The position numbers and the translations under genes are program-made. DNA of 64,000 nt. It comes from Bacteroidaceae bacterium (GTDB taxonomy: Bacteria > Bacteroidota > Bacteroidia > Bacteroidales > Bacteroidaceae). Below the pieces are notes generated by a model. It saw nothing but the letters and a program-made list of their open reading frames with translations. It was not told the DNA's origin and searched no databases. Positions 36,889-46,015 of this stretch are shown one piece after another (within the stretch, counting starts at the first letter, position 1; each line of letters starts with the position of its first letter). Where the stretch lies: the NCBI GenBank assembly GCA_017560125.1, contig JAFYOS010000028.1, positions 1-64,000 on the forward strand. Direction: 5' to 3'.

Positions 36889-38535
36889 TTACTTAGCCTG
36901 CTCAAGTGCGAGAGTAGCAGTTGTCTGGTCGCAAACCTCTGTGGGGCCGAAGTACTGGATGGGGCCGGGATATACGTAGCATGTTTCCTTAGCCCAAACA
37001 TCTCTCTGTGCTGCGAATGCCTTGAAGGGAGCACCCTCGAGGTCAACAAGTGCCTTCTGGATAACGGGCTTCATCTCGCCGTGACGACGCTCCATGTTCA
37101 TCATCATAGTGATGGGGATACCACCTGCAACCCACTCAGCTGCGGGAGCTGTTGTGTTGCGTACCGATGCCATGTAACCTGTCTTGCCCGAAGCGATGAG
37201 CTGCGATGCAGTGTAACCGAGTGCATAGCAATAGTCGGCGTCGTAGTTAGAGGGAGCAGCGCAACGTCCTTCGTAACCGAAGAAGTGGTGCTGTGCGTTG
37301 AATGAGCCGTTGAATTTGCCCTCTTTCTTCCACTCAGCGAGCTTGCTTGCAACCATTTCCGAAAGAAGCTTCTCTGTCTCGATGAGCGATACCTGTACGT
37401 TTCCGTGGGGGTCGCGGTCGAGTGTGAGCTGGCGTGCAACGCCTGCGGGGAGGCTGGCGTAGATAGCAGCGTTCTCAGCTGAAAGGTTGTTGATGATGTA
37501 CTCGCGCTGGTCGGCGGGCTTGATAGCAGCGTACTCTTCGCCCTTCACTGCGAGGAAGTCGTTGAGCTCGGCGATGAGTGACTTCATAGCAGGGATGAAC
37601 TCGATGAGTCCCTCGGGGATAAGTACTGTACCGAACTTGTTGCCGTCAGCTGCACGGTTGGCAACTGCCTGTGCGATAGATGTTACGATATCGTCGAGTG
37701 AAAGAGCCTTCTTCTCAACCTCCTCTGAAATGATACAGATGTTGGGCTGTGTCTGCAATGCGCACTCGAGTGCGATGTGTGATGCCGAACGACCCATCAA
37801 TTTGATGAAGTGCCAGTATTTGCGTGCTGAGTTACAGTCGCGCTCGATGTTACCGATAACCTCTGAATATACCTTACATGCGGTGTCGAAACCGAATGAT
37901 GTCTCGATGTATGCGTTCTTCAAGTCACCGTCGATAGTCTTGGGACAACCGATTACCTGGATGCCAGTGTTCTTGGCAGCATAGTACTCAGCGAGTACAC
38001 ATGCGTTGGTGTTAGAGTCGTCACCACCGATGATTACGAGTGCCTTGATGTCGAGCTCCTTGAGGATCTCAAGACCCTTCTCGTACTGCTCAATCTTCTC
38101 GAGCTTTGTACGACCTGAACCGATGATATCGAAACCACCTGTGTTGCGGTACTCGTCTATGATGTCTGCTGTGAGCTCTTTGTAGTTGTGGTCAACAAGA
38201 CCGCCGGGGCCCATGAGGAAACCGTAAAGACGGCTGTCTGCGTTGAGCTTCTTGATGCCGTCGAAAAGACCGGCAATAACGTTGTGTCCACCGGGAGCCT
38301 GGCCACCTGAAAGGATAACACCTACATTGATTGCGGGGTAGTTAACAACATCACCACCACACTCGAATGTTACGATGGGAAGACCGTATGTGTTGGGGAA
38401 CATTTTGCTGATAGCCTCCTCGTCGGCAACCGATTTTGTTGCTGAACCTTCAGAGATTTTAACTACACCTTTCAATGCCTGGGGCAATTTGGGCTGGTAG
38501 GCAGCTCTTGCCTGTTGTAATGCGCTTATTTTCAT
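36889..38535 (-). CDS. pfp: Pyrophosphate-dependent 6-phosphofructokinase (long type)
   Basis: 548 residues, the length of the long PPi-PFK group related to the plant beta subunit. Motifs: [16 protein letters not shown] (~93-108), a [12 protein letters not shown] phosphate-binding segment where Asp replaces the ATP-enzyme Gly, and [10 protein letters not shown] with catalytic Asp202 and Asp204. The reaction is reversible phosphorylation of fructose 6-phosphate by PPi and replaces ATP-dependent PFK in many Bacteroidales. It is cytoplasmic. The GH25 gene follows on the same strand. No clean TAnnTTTG was found upstream. Confidence 0.96.
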   Translation of the reverse strand: MKISALQQARAAYQPKLPQALKGVVKISEGSATKSVADEEAISKMFPNTYGLPIVTFECGGDVVNYPAINVGVILSGGQAPGGHNVIAGLFDGIKKLNADSRLYGFLMGPGGLVDHNYKELTADIIDEYRNTGGFDIIGSGRTKLEKIEQYEKGLEILKELDIKALVIIGGDDSNTNACVLAEYYAAKNTGIQVIGCPKTIDGDLKNAYIETSFGFDTACKVYSEVIGNIERDCNSARKYWHFIKLMGRSASHIALECALQTQPNICIISEEVEKKALSLDDIVTSIAQAVANRAADGNKFGTVLIPEGLIEFIPAMKSLIAELNDFLAVKGEEYAAIKPADQREYIINNLSAENAAIYASLPAGVARQLTLDRDPHGNVQVSLIETEKLLSEMVASKLAEWKKEGKFNGSFNAQHHFFGYEGRCAAPSNYDADYCYALGYTASQLIASGKTGYMASVRNTTAPAAEWVAGGIPITMMMNMERRHGEMKPVIQKALVDLEGAPFKAFAAQRDVWAKETCYVYPGPIQYFGPTEVCDQTTATLALEQAK

Positions 38536-38665
38536 ATTTGTAATGATTAGGTTCTAAAATATTGGCAAATTTCGCTTTTTTTTATGAATTGTGAAAGCAC
38601 TTTTATGTTTTTTATTCCTTGCTTTTCATCTTTTTCTTTTTATCTGTCGTTTTTTTCTACTATTG

Positions 38666-38696
38666 TTGCAGTTTTCATTCTATTGAACTATCTTTA
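38666..38696 (+). promoter_or_regulatory. Probable promoter of the 88-residue gene and golvesin-type gene
   Basis: TTG at 38666-38668, 20-base spacer, TATCTTTA at 38689-38696, one mismatch from the -7 consensus. Start codon at 38735. Confidence 0.5.
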
Positions 38697-38734
38697 CCCA
38701 AAGTATATTTTCGAACAAACTAAATAAAACGATT

Positions 38735-39001
38735 ATGGCAAGCAGAAGAAGACTTAAAAAAGTTATAGCTTATGTATCAAGCGAACTCCTTTCACAGGCA
38801 ATTTACGTATCAATCAATTCGGATAGAGAGGTAGCCGAGTGGAACGATTTGTTTGCAAAAATTCTCATTACCAATAACGATTACATCGCACGCGTGAGCC
38901 ATCAGCAGCCCGGTATGGCGGCAGCGGACTATTACAAGGCTCTCTGTGCATCTTTCGAGAAAGAAGCCAAGGCTATTGTAGCTGAAATTCAGAAGGGTTA
39001 A
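38735..39001 (+). CDS. Small conserved-looking protein, unknown function
   Basis: 88 residues, mostly helical. The N-terminus is basic (MASRRRLKK), followed by amphipathic stretches such as IAYVSSELLSQAIYVS and DYYKALCASFEKEAKAIVAEIQKG. There is no signal peptide or membrane helix, so it is probably cytoplasmic. It has a likely promoter and is followed after 18 bases by the large golvesin-type gene, suggesting co-transcription. I do not recognise the family. Codon use and a clean start argue that it is real. Confidence 0.7.
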   Translation: MASRRRLKKVIAYVSSELLSQAIYVSINSDREVAEWNDLFAKILITNNDYIARVSHQQPGMAAADYYKALCASFEKEAKAIVAEIQKG

Positions 39002-39019
39002 CCATTATAGCTTTTTTCT

Positions 39020-41950
39020 ATGTATTTAAGATGGCTTTTATTTATAGTCATCTGGTTGTTTGTTGTGCCTTGTTCGGTAGCTCAGAACAAGCAAAGGGAT
39101 GCCGAACGTGCCATTAAGGAGTATTTTTCGGCCTATAAACCCGAAACGCTCCGATTGAAAAATTGTGGCCTTGAACGTAAGCGCGGCAACATCCAGTTTG
39201 GCAAAAAAAGGATTACCGTCTATACGAACAGCAATTTCGGCTCGCAGGTATTCACCCCCGAACTGGTCGAGGCTATATACGACGGCATACGCGATGCTCT
39301 TCCCGGTGCCTACAAGAAATATAAGATAGAGGTAATAGCCAACCACAAGCCGATAGAGTATCTTGTCCCCAATATTTATCGCAAAAAGAAAAATGTGGAT
39401 GAATCGCGTCTGTGGGGCGAGCGCGAACATGTCGGCTATCCTTGGGTGAGTAATTTGTCGCGTCCCTATCTTGCCACGCTTCCTCTGAGTGGTCGTCACT
39501 TGGCCTTGTGGCAGAGTCACGGTCGCATTTTTGCCCCCGACAGGGATTTGTGGAAGTGGCAGCGTCCAGCGCTCTATTGCACCACCGAGGATCTCTTCAC
39601 GCAGTCGATAGTGGTGCCGTTCCTCATGCCCATGCTCGAGAATGCGGGTGCTGTGGTCTATACTCCGCGCGAACGATGCTGGCAGCGCCATTGGGCTGTT
39701 GTCGATAACGACAATGCATCGTGCGCGTCGCAATATATAGAGGAGAGCGACGATAATTACGCTTGGGAAACTGCCATCGGCAGCGGATTTTCGCCGCGCG
39801 ATACATTTTATGTCGATGGCGAAAACCCCTTCATCGAGGGTACGGCGCGCGTAACCCGTTGCGTGAAAGAGAGCAAGGGGGCAACTGCTGTGGTCAAGTG
39901 GATTCCCGATATTTCCGAAGATGGCGAGTACTCCGTATATGTATCCTATAAAAGCCTGCCGGCCAGTGTGCCCGATGCCCGTTACAGCGTGCTTCACACT
40001 GGTGGCGTGACATCGTACCGTGTCAACCAGCAGATGGGTGGCGGCACATGGGTATATTTGGGCTGTTTCAATTTCCGCAAAGGTGTTCACGAGAACCAGT
40101 CGGTGCTTCTTAGCAACGAGAGCGCCCACGATGGAGTGGTGACAGCCGATGCAGTTCGCTTCGGTGGTGGCATGGGTGTTGTTGCACGCGGCGACAGCCT
40201 GAAATTGAGTGGTATGCCTCGCTACCTCGAGGGTGCGCGCTATGCATTGCAGTATGCCGGTTTTCCCTACGAAGTATATACCCCCAGCGAGGGCGAAAAG
40301 GATTACAACGACGATATAAACAGCCGTTCGCGTGCCGTGAACCATTTGGTTGGCGGTTCGGTCTATTGCCCCGACTCGTCGGGACTGCGTGTGCCCATAG
40401 AGATGACATTCGGATTCCATTCCGACGCAGGTGTTTCGGAAGAGGACGAGGTGATTGGTTCGTTGGGTGTTGTCACCACGGCTCACGACAAGGGTGTTCT
40501 GCCCATTGGCGTGTCGCGTCACATTTCGCGCGACTTCATCAGCTATGTGCTCAATTCCGTACAACGCGACATCAGTGCCACATATGGTTTCAGATGGTCG
40601 TGCCGCGGCATTCTCGATAAGAGCTACAGCGAGTCGCGCATCCCCTATGTGCCATCCATGATATTCGAATCGCTTTCGCACCAGAATTTCATGGATATGG
40701 CCTACGGACACGATCCCAATTTCAAATTTGTGATGGCACGCGCGGTGTATAAGGCACTGCTCAAGCAGTTGTGCTATGTGCATGGGGTGAAATACGAGGT
40801 GCAGCCGTTGCCGGTTAAGGATTTCGCGATAGATTTCGCCGACGAGCCCAACAGCATTCGTTTGTCGTGGCAGCCTGTTGCCGACAAGCTCGAACCGACA
40901 GCGGTGCCCACTAAATATGTGCTCTATACAAGGGTGAACGACAATGCCTACGACAATGGACGCATCGTAGAGGATAATCAGCTAGTGATGACGTTGCTAC
41001 CCGATGTGCAGTATAGCTTTAAGGTGGCTGCCTTGAACGACGGTGGCGAGAGTTTCCCCTCCGAGGAATTGTCTGCTGCCATCTCCAAGGTCGAGAAAGG
41101 TCGTGTGGTTGTGGTGAACGGTTTTCACCGTCTGAGTGGTCCTGCGGTTGTGAACAACACCTCGCAGGCGGGCTTTAATCTCGATGCCGACCCTGGTGTA
41201 CCCTATATGCGCACTCCGGAATATTGTGGTCGCCAGCTCGACTTCGAAAGGGTGGATATCGGCTTCGAGGATGGCCTTGGACTGAGCGGTTCCGAGCTCG
41301 AGGGCACGCTGTTGGCCGGTAATACGTTCAATTACCCCTATGTTCATGGCAAGGCGCTGTTGGCTAACGAGTTCTCCTATGTGTCGTGTTCGAGCGAGGC
41401 GCTCATGGATGGCGCTGTGGAGCTGTCGAAGTACGATGCAACCGACCTTATCGTTGGTGCCGAGAAGCAGGGTAGCAGGGGTGGAGCATTGGGCTACGAC
41501 CGACCATATAAGAGCTTCCCCGCTGAACTGCAGAGCAAATTGACGGAATTTTGCGAGAATGGCGGCCGCCTTTTCGTTAGCGGTTCCTATATAGGCAGCG
41601 ATATGGCAGGTAACGACACCGACCGTTCGTTTATCAGGAATGTCCTGAAATTCGATTTCGGTGGTACGGTTGCCGACCTTACAGAAAATAAGATATTCGG
41701 TTCGAACCTCACCATCGATGTGCATAGGGGCATGAGCGACAAGTGCTATGCAGTCAATCGCCCCGATATTTTGGCGCCTGTGGGTAATTCGTTCGTAGCT
41801 TTTGTATATGACAATTGTCGCGAGAGTGCCGGCATTGCTTTTGCCGACAATTACCGTGTGCTTGCAACGAGCTTCCCCTTCGAAACCATTGTGCAGGATG
41901 ATATCAGGGCCGAATTGATGGGTGCGGTAATGCGCTTCCTGCTGAACTGA
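39020..41950 (+). CDS. Large secreted protein with amidase-like, golvesin-like and Fn3-like domains
   Basis: 976 residues. A signal peptide ends at SVAQ, residue ~22. The region ~90-600 has features of a zinc amidase (N-acetylmuramoyl-L-alanine amidase type): VPFLMPMLENAGAVVYTPRE, MTFGFHSDAG, and IPYVPSMIFESLSHQNFMDM with a Glu in the expected place. A golvesin/xanthan-lyase-like beta domain is inserted at ~265-390 (FYVDGENPFIEGTAR to TADAVRFGGG). A fibronectin-III-like domain covers ~615-705, and the C-terminus (~710-976) resembles a ThuA/GATase-like fold with GGRLFVSGSYIGSDM. Such proteins are often labelled xanthan lyase, which I think is unsupported; peptidoglycan or polysaccharide remodelling is more likely. 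Confidence 0.75.
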   Translation: MYLRWLLFIVIWLFVVPCSVAQNKQRDAERAIKEYFSAYKPETLRLKNCGLERKRGNIQFGKKRITVYTNSNFGSQVFTPELVEAIYDGIRDALPGAYKKYKIEVIANHKPIEYLVPNIYRKKKNVDESRLWGEREHVGYPWVSNLSRPYLATLPLSGRHLALWQSHGRIFAPDRDLWKWQRPALYCTTEDLFTQSIVVPFLMPMLENAGAVVYTPRERCWQRHWAVVDNDNASCASQYIEESDDNYAWETAIGSGFSPRDTFYVDGENPFIEGTARVTRCVKESKGATAVVKWIPDISEDGEYSVYVSYKSLPASVPDARYSVLHTGGVTSYRVNQQMGGGTWVYLGCFNFRKGVHENQSVLLSNESAHDGVVTADAVRFGGGMGVVARGDSLKLSGMPRYLEGARYALQYAGFPYEVYTPSEGEKDYNDDINSRSRAVNHLVGGSVYCPDSSGLRVPIEMTFGFHSDAGVSEEDEVIGSLGVVTTAHDKGVLPIGVSRHISRDFISYVLNSVQRDISATYGFRWSCRGILDKSYSESRIPYVPSMIFESLSHQNFMDMAYGHDPNFKFVMARAVYKALLKQLCYVHGVKYEVQPLPVKDFAIDFADEPNSIRLSWQPVADKLEPTAVPTKYVLYTRVNDNAYDNGRIVEDNQLVMTLLPDVQYSFKVAALNDGGESFPSEELSAAISKVEKGRVVVVNGFHRLSGPAVVNNTSQAGFNLDADPGVPYMRTPEYCGRQLDFERVDIGFEDGLGLSGSELEGTLLAGNTFNYPYVHGKALLANEFSYVSCSSEALMDGAVELSKYDATDLIVGAEKQGSRGGALGYDRPYKSFPAELQSKLTEFCENGGRLFVSGSYIGSDMAGNDTDRSFIRNVLKFDFGGTVADLTENKIFGSNLTIDVHRGMSDKCYAVNRPDILAPVGNSFVAFVYDNCRESAGIAFADNYRVLATSFPFETIVQDDIRAELMGAVMRFLLN

Positions 41951-41963
41951 TGATGTGTTATAC

Positions 41964-42008
41964 AATAGGTGGGAACAGGGTTAATAATCCTTGTTCCCAC
42001 CTATTTTT
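41964..42008. terminator. Bidirectional terminator; loop holds the stop codon of the kinase gene
   Basis: Stem AATAGGTGGGAACA with its complement (14 bp), then T/A runs on both sides. The minus-strand stop codon of the WaaP-like kinase gene lies in the loop at 41981-41983. Confidence 0.85.
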
Positions 42009-42754
42009 ATTGCCTTTTTTATAACGCTTTTGGCCATTCGCCTGTATCTTTTTCTTATCCTGTAGAGCAGTGCCACAAAGAGCGACGCCTCGAGGTCGGA
42101 ACCCTGTCGGGTGGTGTATTCCGATATTATCTGCACCAGATTTTCGGCCGGTATCCCCAGTTGCTCAAATGAGCGCATGGCGTCCTTGTAATGTGATATG
42201 TGCCCGAATTTAGCCCTGTTGATATCGGTCAGCGCAAATTTGTAGCAGCCACTTGCCTCGTCCTTGCGGTAAAATATGTTCTTGGTATTGTAGTCGAGCG
42301 GTAATATCCCTTTTTGGTGGAGCTCTATTGTGAAATTTATGAAATCCTTCTTCATCCTTTCGTTCTCGGCCTTGTCGTGAGTGGCCGGGTCCCACTCCTT
42401 CAGCGTCGGCAGGTTCATGTATTCCGATACAAAATAGCCTGTATGGTAAAGACCGAACCGCTTCTGCTCCATGTATGCGACGGGAAAGGGGGTGCTAACT
42501 CCGCATCTCAATATCCTCAGTGCATGTTCATAGGCCCGCCGGGCTTTGCTCCTTCTGAAGAATGTGTATATTACCCTGTTGCAGATGTTAGGCCTCTTGT
42601 ACCTTTTTATTACCAGTTTCGTGCCCTCTATCTCTATCAGTTCCACCCTGTTGCGGTTGTCGCAGAATGTGTGCAGCACAGGGTGCTTCCCGTTGGGTAT
42701 TTCCAATATTTCCTTTGCCAGTGCTTCGTGTTTTTTATGTATGTGCAGAGTCAT
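41981..42754 (-). CDS. Lipopolysaccharide kinase-like (WaaP/Kdo-kinase type) protein
   Basis: 257 residues from the ATG at 42754. The frame is open to a TTG at 42781, but that codon lies within the -7 promoter element, so it cannot start the protein. Kinase-like features: VIKRYKRPN with the ATP-binding Lys (~40-48), the helix YEHALRILRCGVSTPFPVAYME, a catalytic loop ELHQKGILPLDYNTKNIFY, and LTDINRAKFG in place of DFG. This fits the small kinases that phosphorylate lipid A-core sugars in Gram-negative bacteria. It stands alone, with no LPS genes adjacent. Confidence 0.82.
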   Translation of the reverse strand: MTLHIHKKHEALAKEILEIPNGKHPVLHTFCDNRNRVELIEIEGTKLVIKRYKRPNICNRVIYTFFRRSKARRAYEHALRILRCGVSTPFPVAYMEQKRFGLYHTGYFVSEYMNLPTLKEWDPATHDKAENERMKKDFINFTIELHQKGILPLDYNTKNIFYRKDEASGCYKFALTDINRAKFGHISHYKDAMRSFEQLGIPAENLVQIISEYTTRQGSDLEASLFVALLYRIRKRYRRMAKSVIKKAIKIGGNKDY

Positions 42755-42778
42755 TTCCTTGCCTGTATATTTCTTTGG

Positions 42779-42786
42779 CAAAGTTA
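42779..42786 (-). promoter_or_regulatory. -7 promoter element of the WaaP-like kinase gene
   Basis: Minus-strand TAACTTTG, a match to TAnnTTTG. The predicted transcript start near 42772 leaves ~18 bases before the ATG at 42754. Confidence 0.65.
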
Positions 42787-42857
42787 TATGTTTTACCCAT
42801 GTCGCTTTATTCCTTATTATCCCTTTTAATGCTCTATTTTACATGTGTGCGGGGGTA

Positions 42858-42896
42858 AACAAACAGGGCGTGCACTGGTGCACGCCCTGTTTGTTG
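42858..42896 (-). terminator. Terminator after the outer-membrane protein gene
   Basis: A 14-bp stem AAACAGGGCGTGCA with its complement around CTGG, flanked by A-rich sequence that gives U-rich RNA on the minus strand. Confidence 0.85.
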
Positions 42897-42911
42897 TTTG
42901 GTCGGTTCTGT

Positions 42912-44432
42912 TTAGAATCGCATGCCGACGGTAAATATCAGTTTGTTGCTGAGGGTAGATACGTCGGCTGCGGGAAGATCCTCTACCGAGTCGTAGTATG
43001 TGTAGAATTTAGCGTCGTGCATAGCGCACTGGTATGCCGCATCGAAATAGAAGCTTTTTCCGCGATATCCGAGGCCCAATGTCACTATATTGGTCTTTGC
43101 GGTGTTCATATATTCTGTCGAGGTCGATGCCGAATAGGGTGTAAGGTATTTCCATGCATCGTCCTTGAATGCCGACGAAATATAGTTGTATCCGCAGCGC
43201 ATGCTCAGGTTGTCGTCGAGTCGCAGTTCGGCGCCGGCTCTGAAGATGTGCTGTGTTTTCATGTTGGCGTTGAATTCGTCGTTCATGTCAATCATTTCGG
43301 TGCCATCCTCGTACTCCATGTATGTCGATGAGTAATCGACCAGTTCGTATTCAGCATTCACCGCCAGGATGTTATCAAAGGTGTATCCTGCGCTCAGGTT
43401 CATGCGCCAGGGCGAGCGTACGCAGTAATCTACAATGTAATCTTCGCCATATGCAGCGTCCCAAAGTGTTGACATCTCCTTGTACTTGCCTTCTTCGTCG
43501 TATGGGCCGGCCATGTAGGCGTTGCTATACTCGGTGAGGCTGTAGTAGGTGGGCAGGTGGAAGGCCAGTCCCAGGCGGAAGGGCGAGTATTCGAACGGGC
43601 GCACAATGGCACCGAGCTTTACATCGAATCCCGAGCCTTCGGTTTTCAGGCGGCTCTCGAGGTCGTATATTACGCCTATGTCGTCATATTCGCTGTAGAT
43701 AGAGTAGCGGTTGTAGTCGATATACTGCATGCCCAGTGTCATACCAAGGTACAATCTGTCGTTGATGTTGAACGACAGGTTGAAATCCAATTCGTTCACA
43801 CCGCCGCGTTCCTCGGAGTAGTAGCATGCGTCTGTGGGCAGATACATGGGCTCGCCGTTGGTGTTCAGCACACCGGTGTTGGCAGCCAACAGCGGCAACC
43901 AGGGATTGCGCGGGTTGATGTACGAGTAGCAGTTGATGTGCTCCAAATCGACGCCGCTATTGTAGTGCAGGTCGCTCATCTGGTATTGTTGCGAGTAGAG
44001 GCCGTCGTCGTACCATCCGTTCATCGCAAAATCTTTTCTGAAATTGTTGCGGCGGGTGTAGCCTATTCCCAGATTGACGAATTTGAGCGCATCGCCACCG
44101 AAATCTCCCGAGAATACGAGGCCCAGGTTGTCGAACGAGAAGTTGGTGTTGTCCTTGCTCAGCTTGCTGCCGCGGAAATCTGCTTCGGTGCTCAGCAGGT
44201 TCATGGAGGCTGTTGCTGCAAAGTCGTTGCTTCGGTAGATACCTATGCCGGCTGGGTTGGTTGACATCACAGACATGTCGCCACCGAGTGCGCTCATTGC
44301 GCCACCCATTCCCACAAAGCGGGCTGTTCCGCTAAGCTCGGGGTTGAATAGTGGTATTACGTCGTATGTGCTTTGAGCGTTTGCATGCAGTGCCATGAAA
44401 CATAGCGCTACTATATATATTATTCGTTTCAT
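42912..44432 (-). CDS. Outer-membrane beta-barrel protein (OmpP1/FadL-like)
   Basis: 506 residues. The signal peptide ends at ANAQ, residue 20. The mature start (NPELSGTARFVGMGGAMSALGGDMSVMSTNPAGIGIYRSNDFA) is the signature of Bacteroidota proteins related to the OmpP1/FadL/TodX transporters, where the N-terminus plugs the barrel. The rest is barrel-like, with amphipathic strands every 10-12 residues and a final VGMRF ending in Phe. FadL relatives pass hydrophobic compounds across the outer membrane; the ligand here is unknown. It follows the Trp/Gly-rich secreted protein by 58 bases with no promoter between. Confidence 0.85.
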   Translation of the reverse strand: MKRIIYIVALCFMALHANAQSTYDVIPLFNPELSGTARFVGMGGAMSALGGDMSVMSTNPAGIGIYRSNDFAATASMNLLSTEADFRGSKLSKDNTNFSFDNLGLVFSGDFGGDALKFVNLGIGYTRRNNFRKDFAMNGWYDDGLYSQQYQMSDLHYNSGVDLEHINCYSYINPRNPWLPLLAANTGVLNTNGEPMYLPTDACYYSEERGGVNELDFNLSFNINDRLYLGMTLGMQYIDYNRYSIYSEYDDIGVIYDLESRLKTEGSGFDVKLGAIVRPFEYSPFRLGLAFHLPTYYSLTEYSNAYMAGPYDEEGKYKEMSTLWDAAYGEDYIVDYCVRSPWRMNLSAGYTFDNILAVNAEYELVDYSSTYMEYEDGTEMIDMNDEFNANMKTQHIFRAGAELRLDDNLSMRCGYNYISSAFKDDAWKYLTPYSASTSTEYMNTAKTNIVTLGLGYRGKSFYFDAAYQCAMHDAKFYTYYDSVEDLPAADVSTLSNKLIFTVGMRF

Positions 44433-44490
44433 AACTATATTGTGTTATATGGTTTCTTTATCAACTGTTCATATTGTGCCTGGTTGTGGA

Positions 44491-45864
44491 TTATCGACGT
44501 CCGCCTCCGCGTGAGCCGCCACCGCCGCCACCGCTGCGCGAGCCTCCTCCGCCTCCGCCGCGTGAGCCACCACCGCCGCTGTTATATGAGCTGCCGCCAC
44601 CGCTGCTATATGAGCTTCTCGACGAACTGCCGCCACCCGATGAGCGTGAACCGCCACCGCCGCTGCTGCCACCGCTGGATATATGCGAATGTGAACCCGA
44701 TGATGTGCTGCCGTAGTTCTGCGACGAGGTTCCTCTCTCGTAGCTGCGTGTCTGCTTTTTCGAGCTGTTGCTCCTTGTGGGGCGTACAATCGATGAACTG
44801 TTTCGCTGCTGCCTGTTGCTGTTCACAATTGTTCTGTTTGCATCGTTACCGCCACGCTCGCCCGATACGTTTGTGCGCGATGTGTTGTTGCGTGTGCTGC
44901 TGGGGCGGTTGTACACCCTTTCGCTGCTGTTGCCCCTTCTGTTGCTTATTTGCGTGGGGGTATTTCGGTCGCGGTTAGGTGTTGCGCCAGCGCGTACTCC
45001 AGCATCGGCTCTCGACGGGCCCGATGTTCTCGGTGCATAGTTGCCACCGCGGTGTCCGCTGTTGCCGTTGCGGCCGGTGTATCCGGCGTTGCGATAGCCA
45101 CCTGTGTGCGAGTGGTGACCGCCGTGGCCATGTGCGCTCAGGCCGTGGTTGGGGTGATATCCCCATGCAAACGAGTACCATTCATACGGGTGTCTCCAAA
45201 ACCAAGGATTGATTGACCAGTGCCATGAATTGTAGTGCCATCCCCAGGGTGTGTGGTGCCATCCATAAAAATTCGAATACCATACGTGATTAACGTACCA
45301 ATCATATCCGGTGTACCAGTTGTAACCCATCTGCCAGCCGTAGTCTGCGTACGATGGTGTGTAGTAGGTCGTGCTGTACGAGTAGCTAGGGTATATATCC
45401 CAGTATGTGCCGTCGTCGTAGATGGTCCAGTTGTCCACACCGCTTTCATATACCACGTTCCAATAGAGCGGGCTGCTGAGTATGGCCGAATGGCGGGGGC
45501 TGTGGAATCTTACAAGACGGGTTGAGTAGGTATACTCGCCGCTTTCGTCACCCTTGATGAGTATGGTGTCGTATTCCTTTTCATACTCCTCGGTGTATTC
45601 CACGCGGGTGCCGGGACGACGGTTGTATGCGTCCTCGTCCATCTCCTTTACGAGGTTACCTGTTGTGGATTTTTTCAATCTCACCACGTTGGTACCGTTC
45701 TGTGTAGTATTTGCATCGGACTTGATTACCTGTTTGTTGCTGACGGTAACCTTGTTCTCTTTCTTTTCCTTCTTTTTGGTAGGTACAAAGTATAAATCAT
45801 CGACTTGTGCCATTGCTCCCAATGGAAGAAGGACTGCCATCAATAGAAATATAATCTGTTTCAT
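44491..45864 (-). CDS. Secreted Trp/Tyr/His-rich protein with Gly/Ser/Arg-rich tail, unknown function
   Basis: 457 residues. A signal peptide ends at GAMAQ, residue 20. Residues ~25-130 are a Lys/Glu-rich and beta-strand region. Residues 131-240 are extraordinary in composition: 16 Trp with many Tyr and His. Residues ~241-290 are rich in His, Gly and Arg, ~290-390 in Asn, Arg, Ser and Thr, and ~395-457 are almost only Gly, Ser and Arg. This composition suggests a disordered or self-associating envelope or extracellular polymer, possibly binding metal or polysaccharide. I cannot name a family. It is probably transcribed together with the downstream FadL-like barrel gene. Confidence 0.82.
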   Translation of the reverse strand: MKQIIFLLMAVLLPLGAMAQVDDLYFVPTKKKEKKENKVTVSNKQVIKSDANTTQNGTNVVRLKKSTTGNLVKEMDEDAYNRRPGTRVEYTEEYEKEYDTILIKGDESGEYTYSTRLVRFHSPRHSAILSSPLYWNVVYESGVDNWTIYDDGTYWDIYPSYSYSTTYYTPSYADYGWQMGYNWYTGYDWYVNHVWYSNFYGWHHTPWGWHYNSWHWSINPWFWRHPYEWYSFAWGYHPNHGLSAHGHGGHHSHTGGYRNAGYTGRNGNSGHRGGNYAPRTSGPSRADAGVRAGATPNRDRNTPTQISNRRGNSSERVYNRPSSTRNNTSRTNVSGERGGNDANRTIVNSNRQQRNSSSIVRPTRSNSSKKQTRSYERGTSSQNYGSTSSGSHSHISSGGSSGGGGSRSSGGGSSSRSSYSSGGGSSYNSGGGGSRGGGGGGSRSGGGGGGSRGGGRR

Positions 45865-45892
45865 ATGCTAATAATTATTGGTTTATATTGAG

Positions 45893-45929
45893 CTGTGAAG
45901 GGTTCGTTTCCTTTCACAGTGCAAATATA
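45893..45929 (-). promoter_or_regulatory. Promoter of the Trp-rich/FadL-like unit with a hairpin at the transcript 5' end
   Basis: Minus-strand TATATTTG at 45922-45929. Just downstream, CTGTGAAGG and CCTTTCACAG (45893-45919) can form a hairpin at or near the predicted RNA start, which could stabilise the message. Confidence 0.5.
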
Positions 45930-45937
45930 ATAACTCG

Positions 45938-45985
45938 AAAAAATAAAAAAAGGGGGAAATCCCCTAAAAGATTGGGGGATTTCCC
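45938..45985 (-). terminator. Terminator after the AraC regulator gene
   Basis: An 11-bp stem GGGAAATCCCC/GGGGATTTCCC, followed on the minus strand by CCTTTTTTTATTTTT. Confidence 0.88.
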
Positions 45986-46015
45986 TATAATTTTAGTAAT
46001 TACCCTATTTTTGCC

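Noticed and set aside
39038-40783. Open frame of 581 codons on the minus strand opposite the golvesin-type gene
   Set aside because: Shadow caused by biased codon use on the plus strand; no start context, promoter or domain. The same holds for the long antisense frames at 58473-59681 and 60817-61872.
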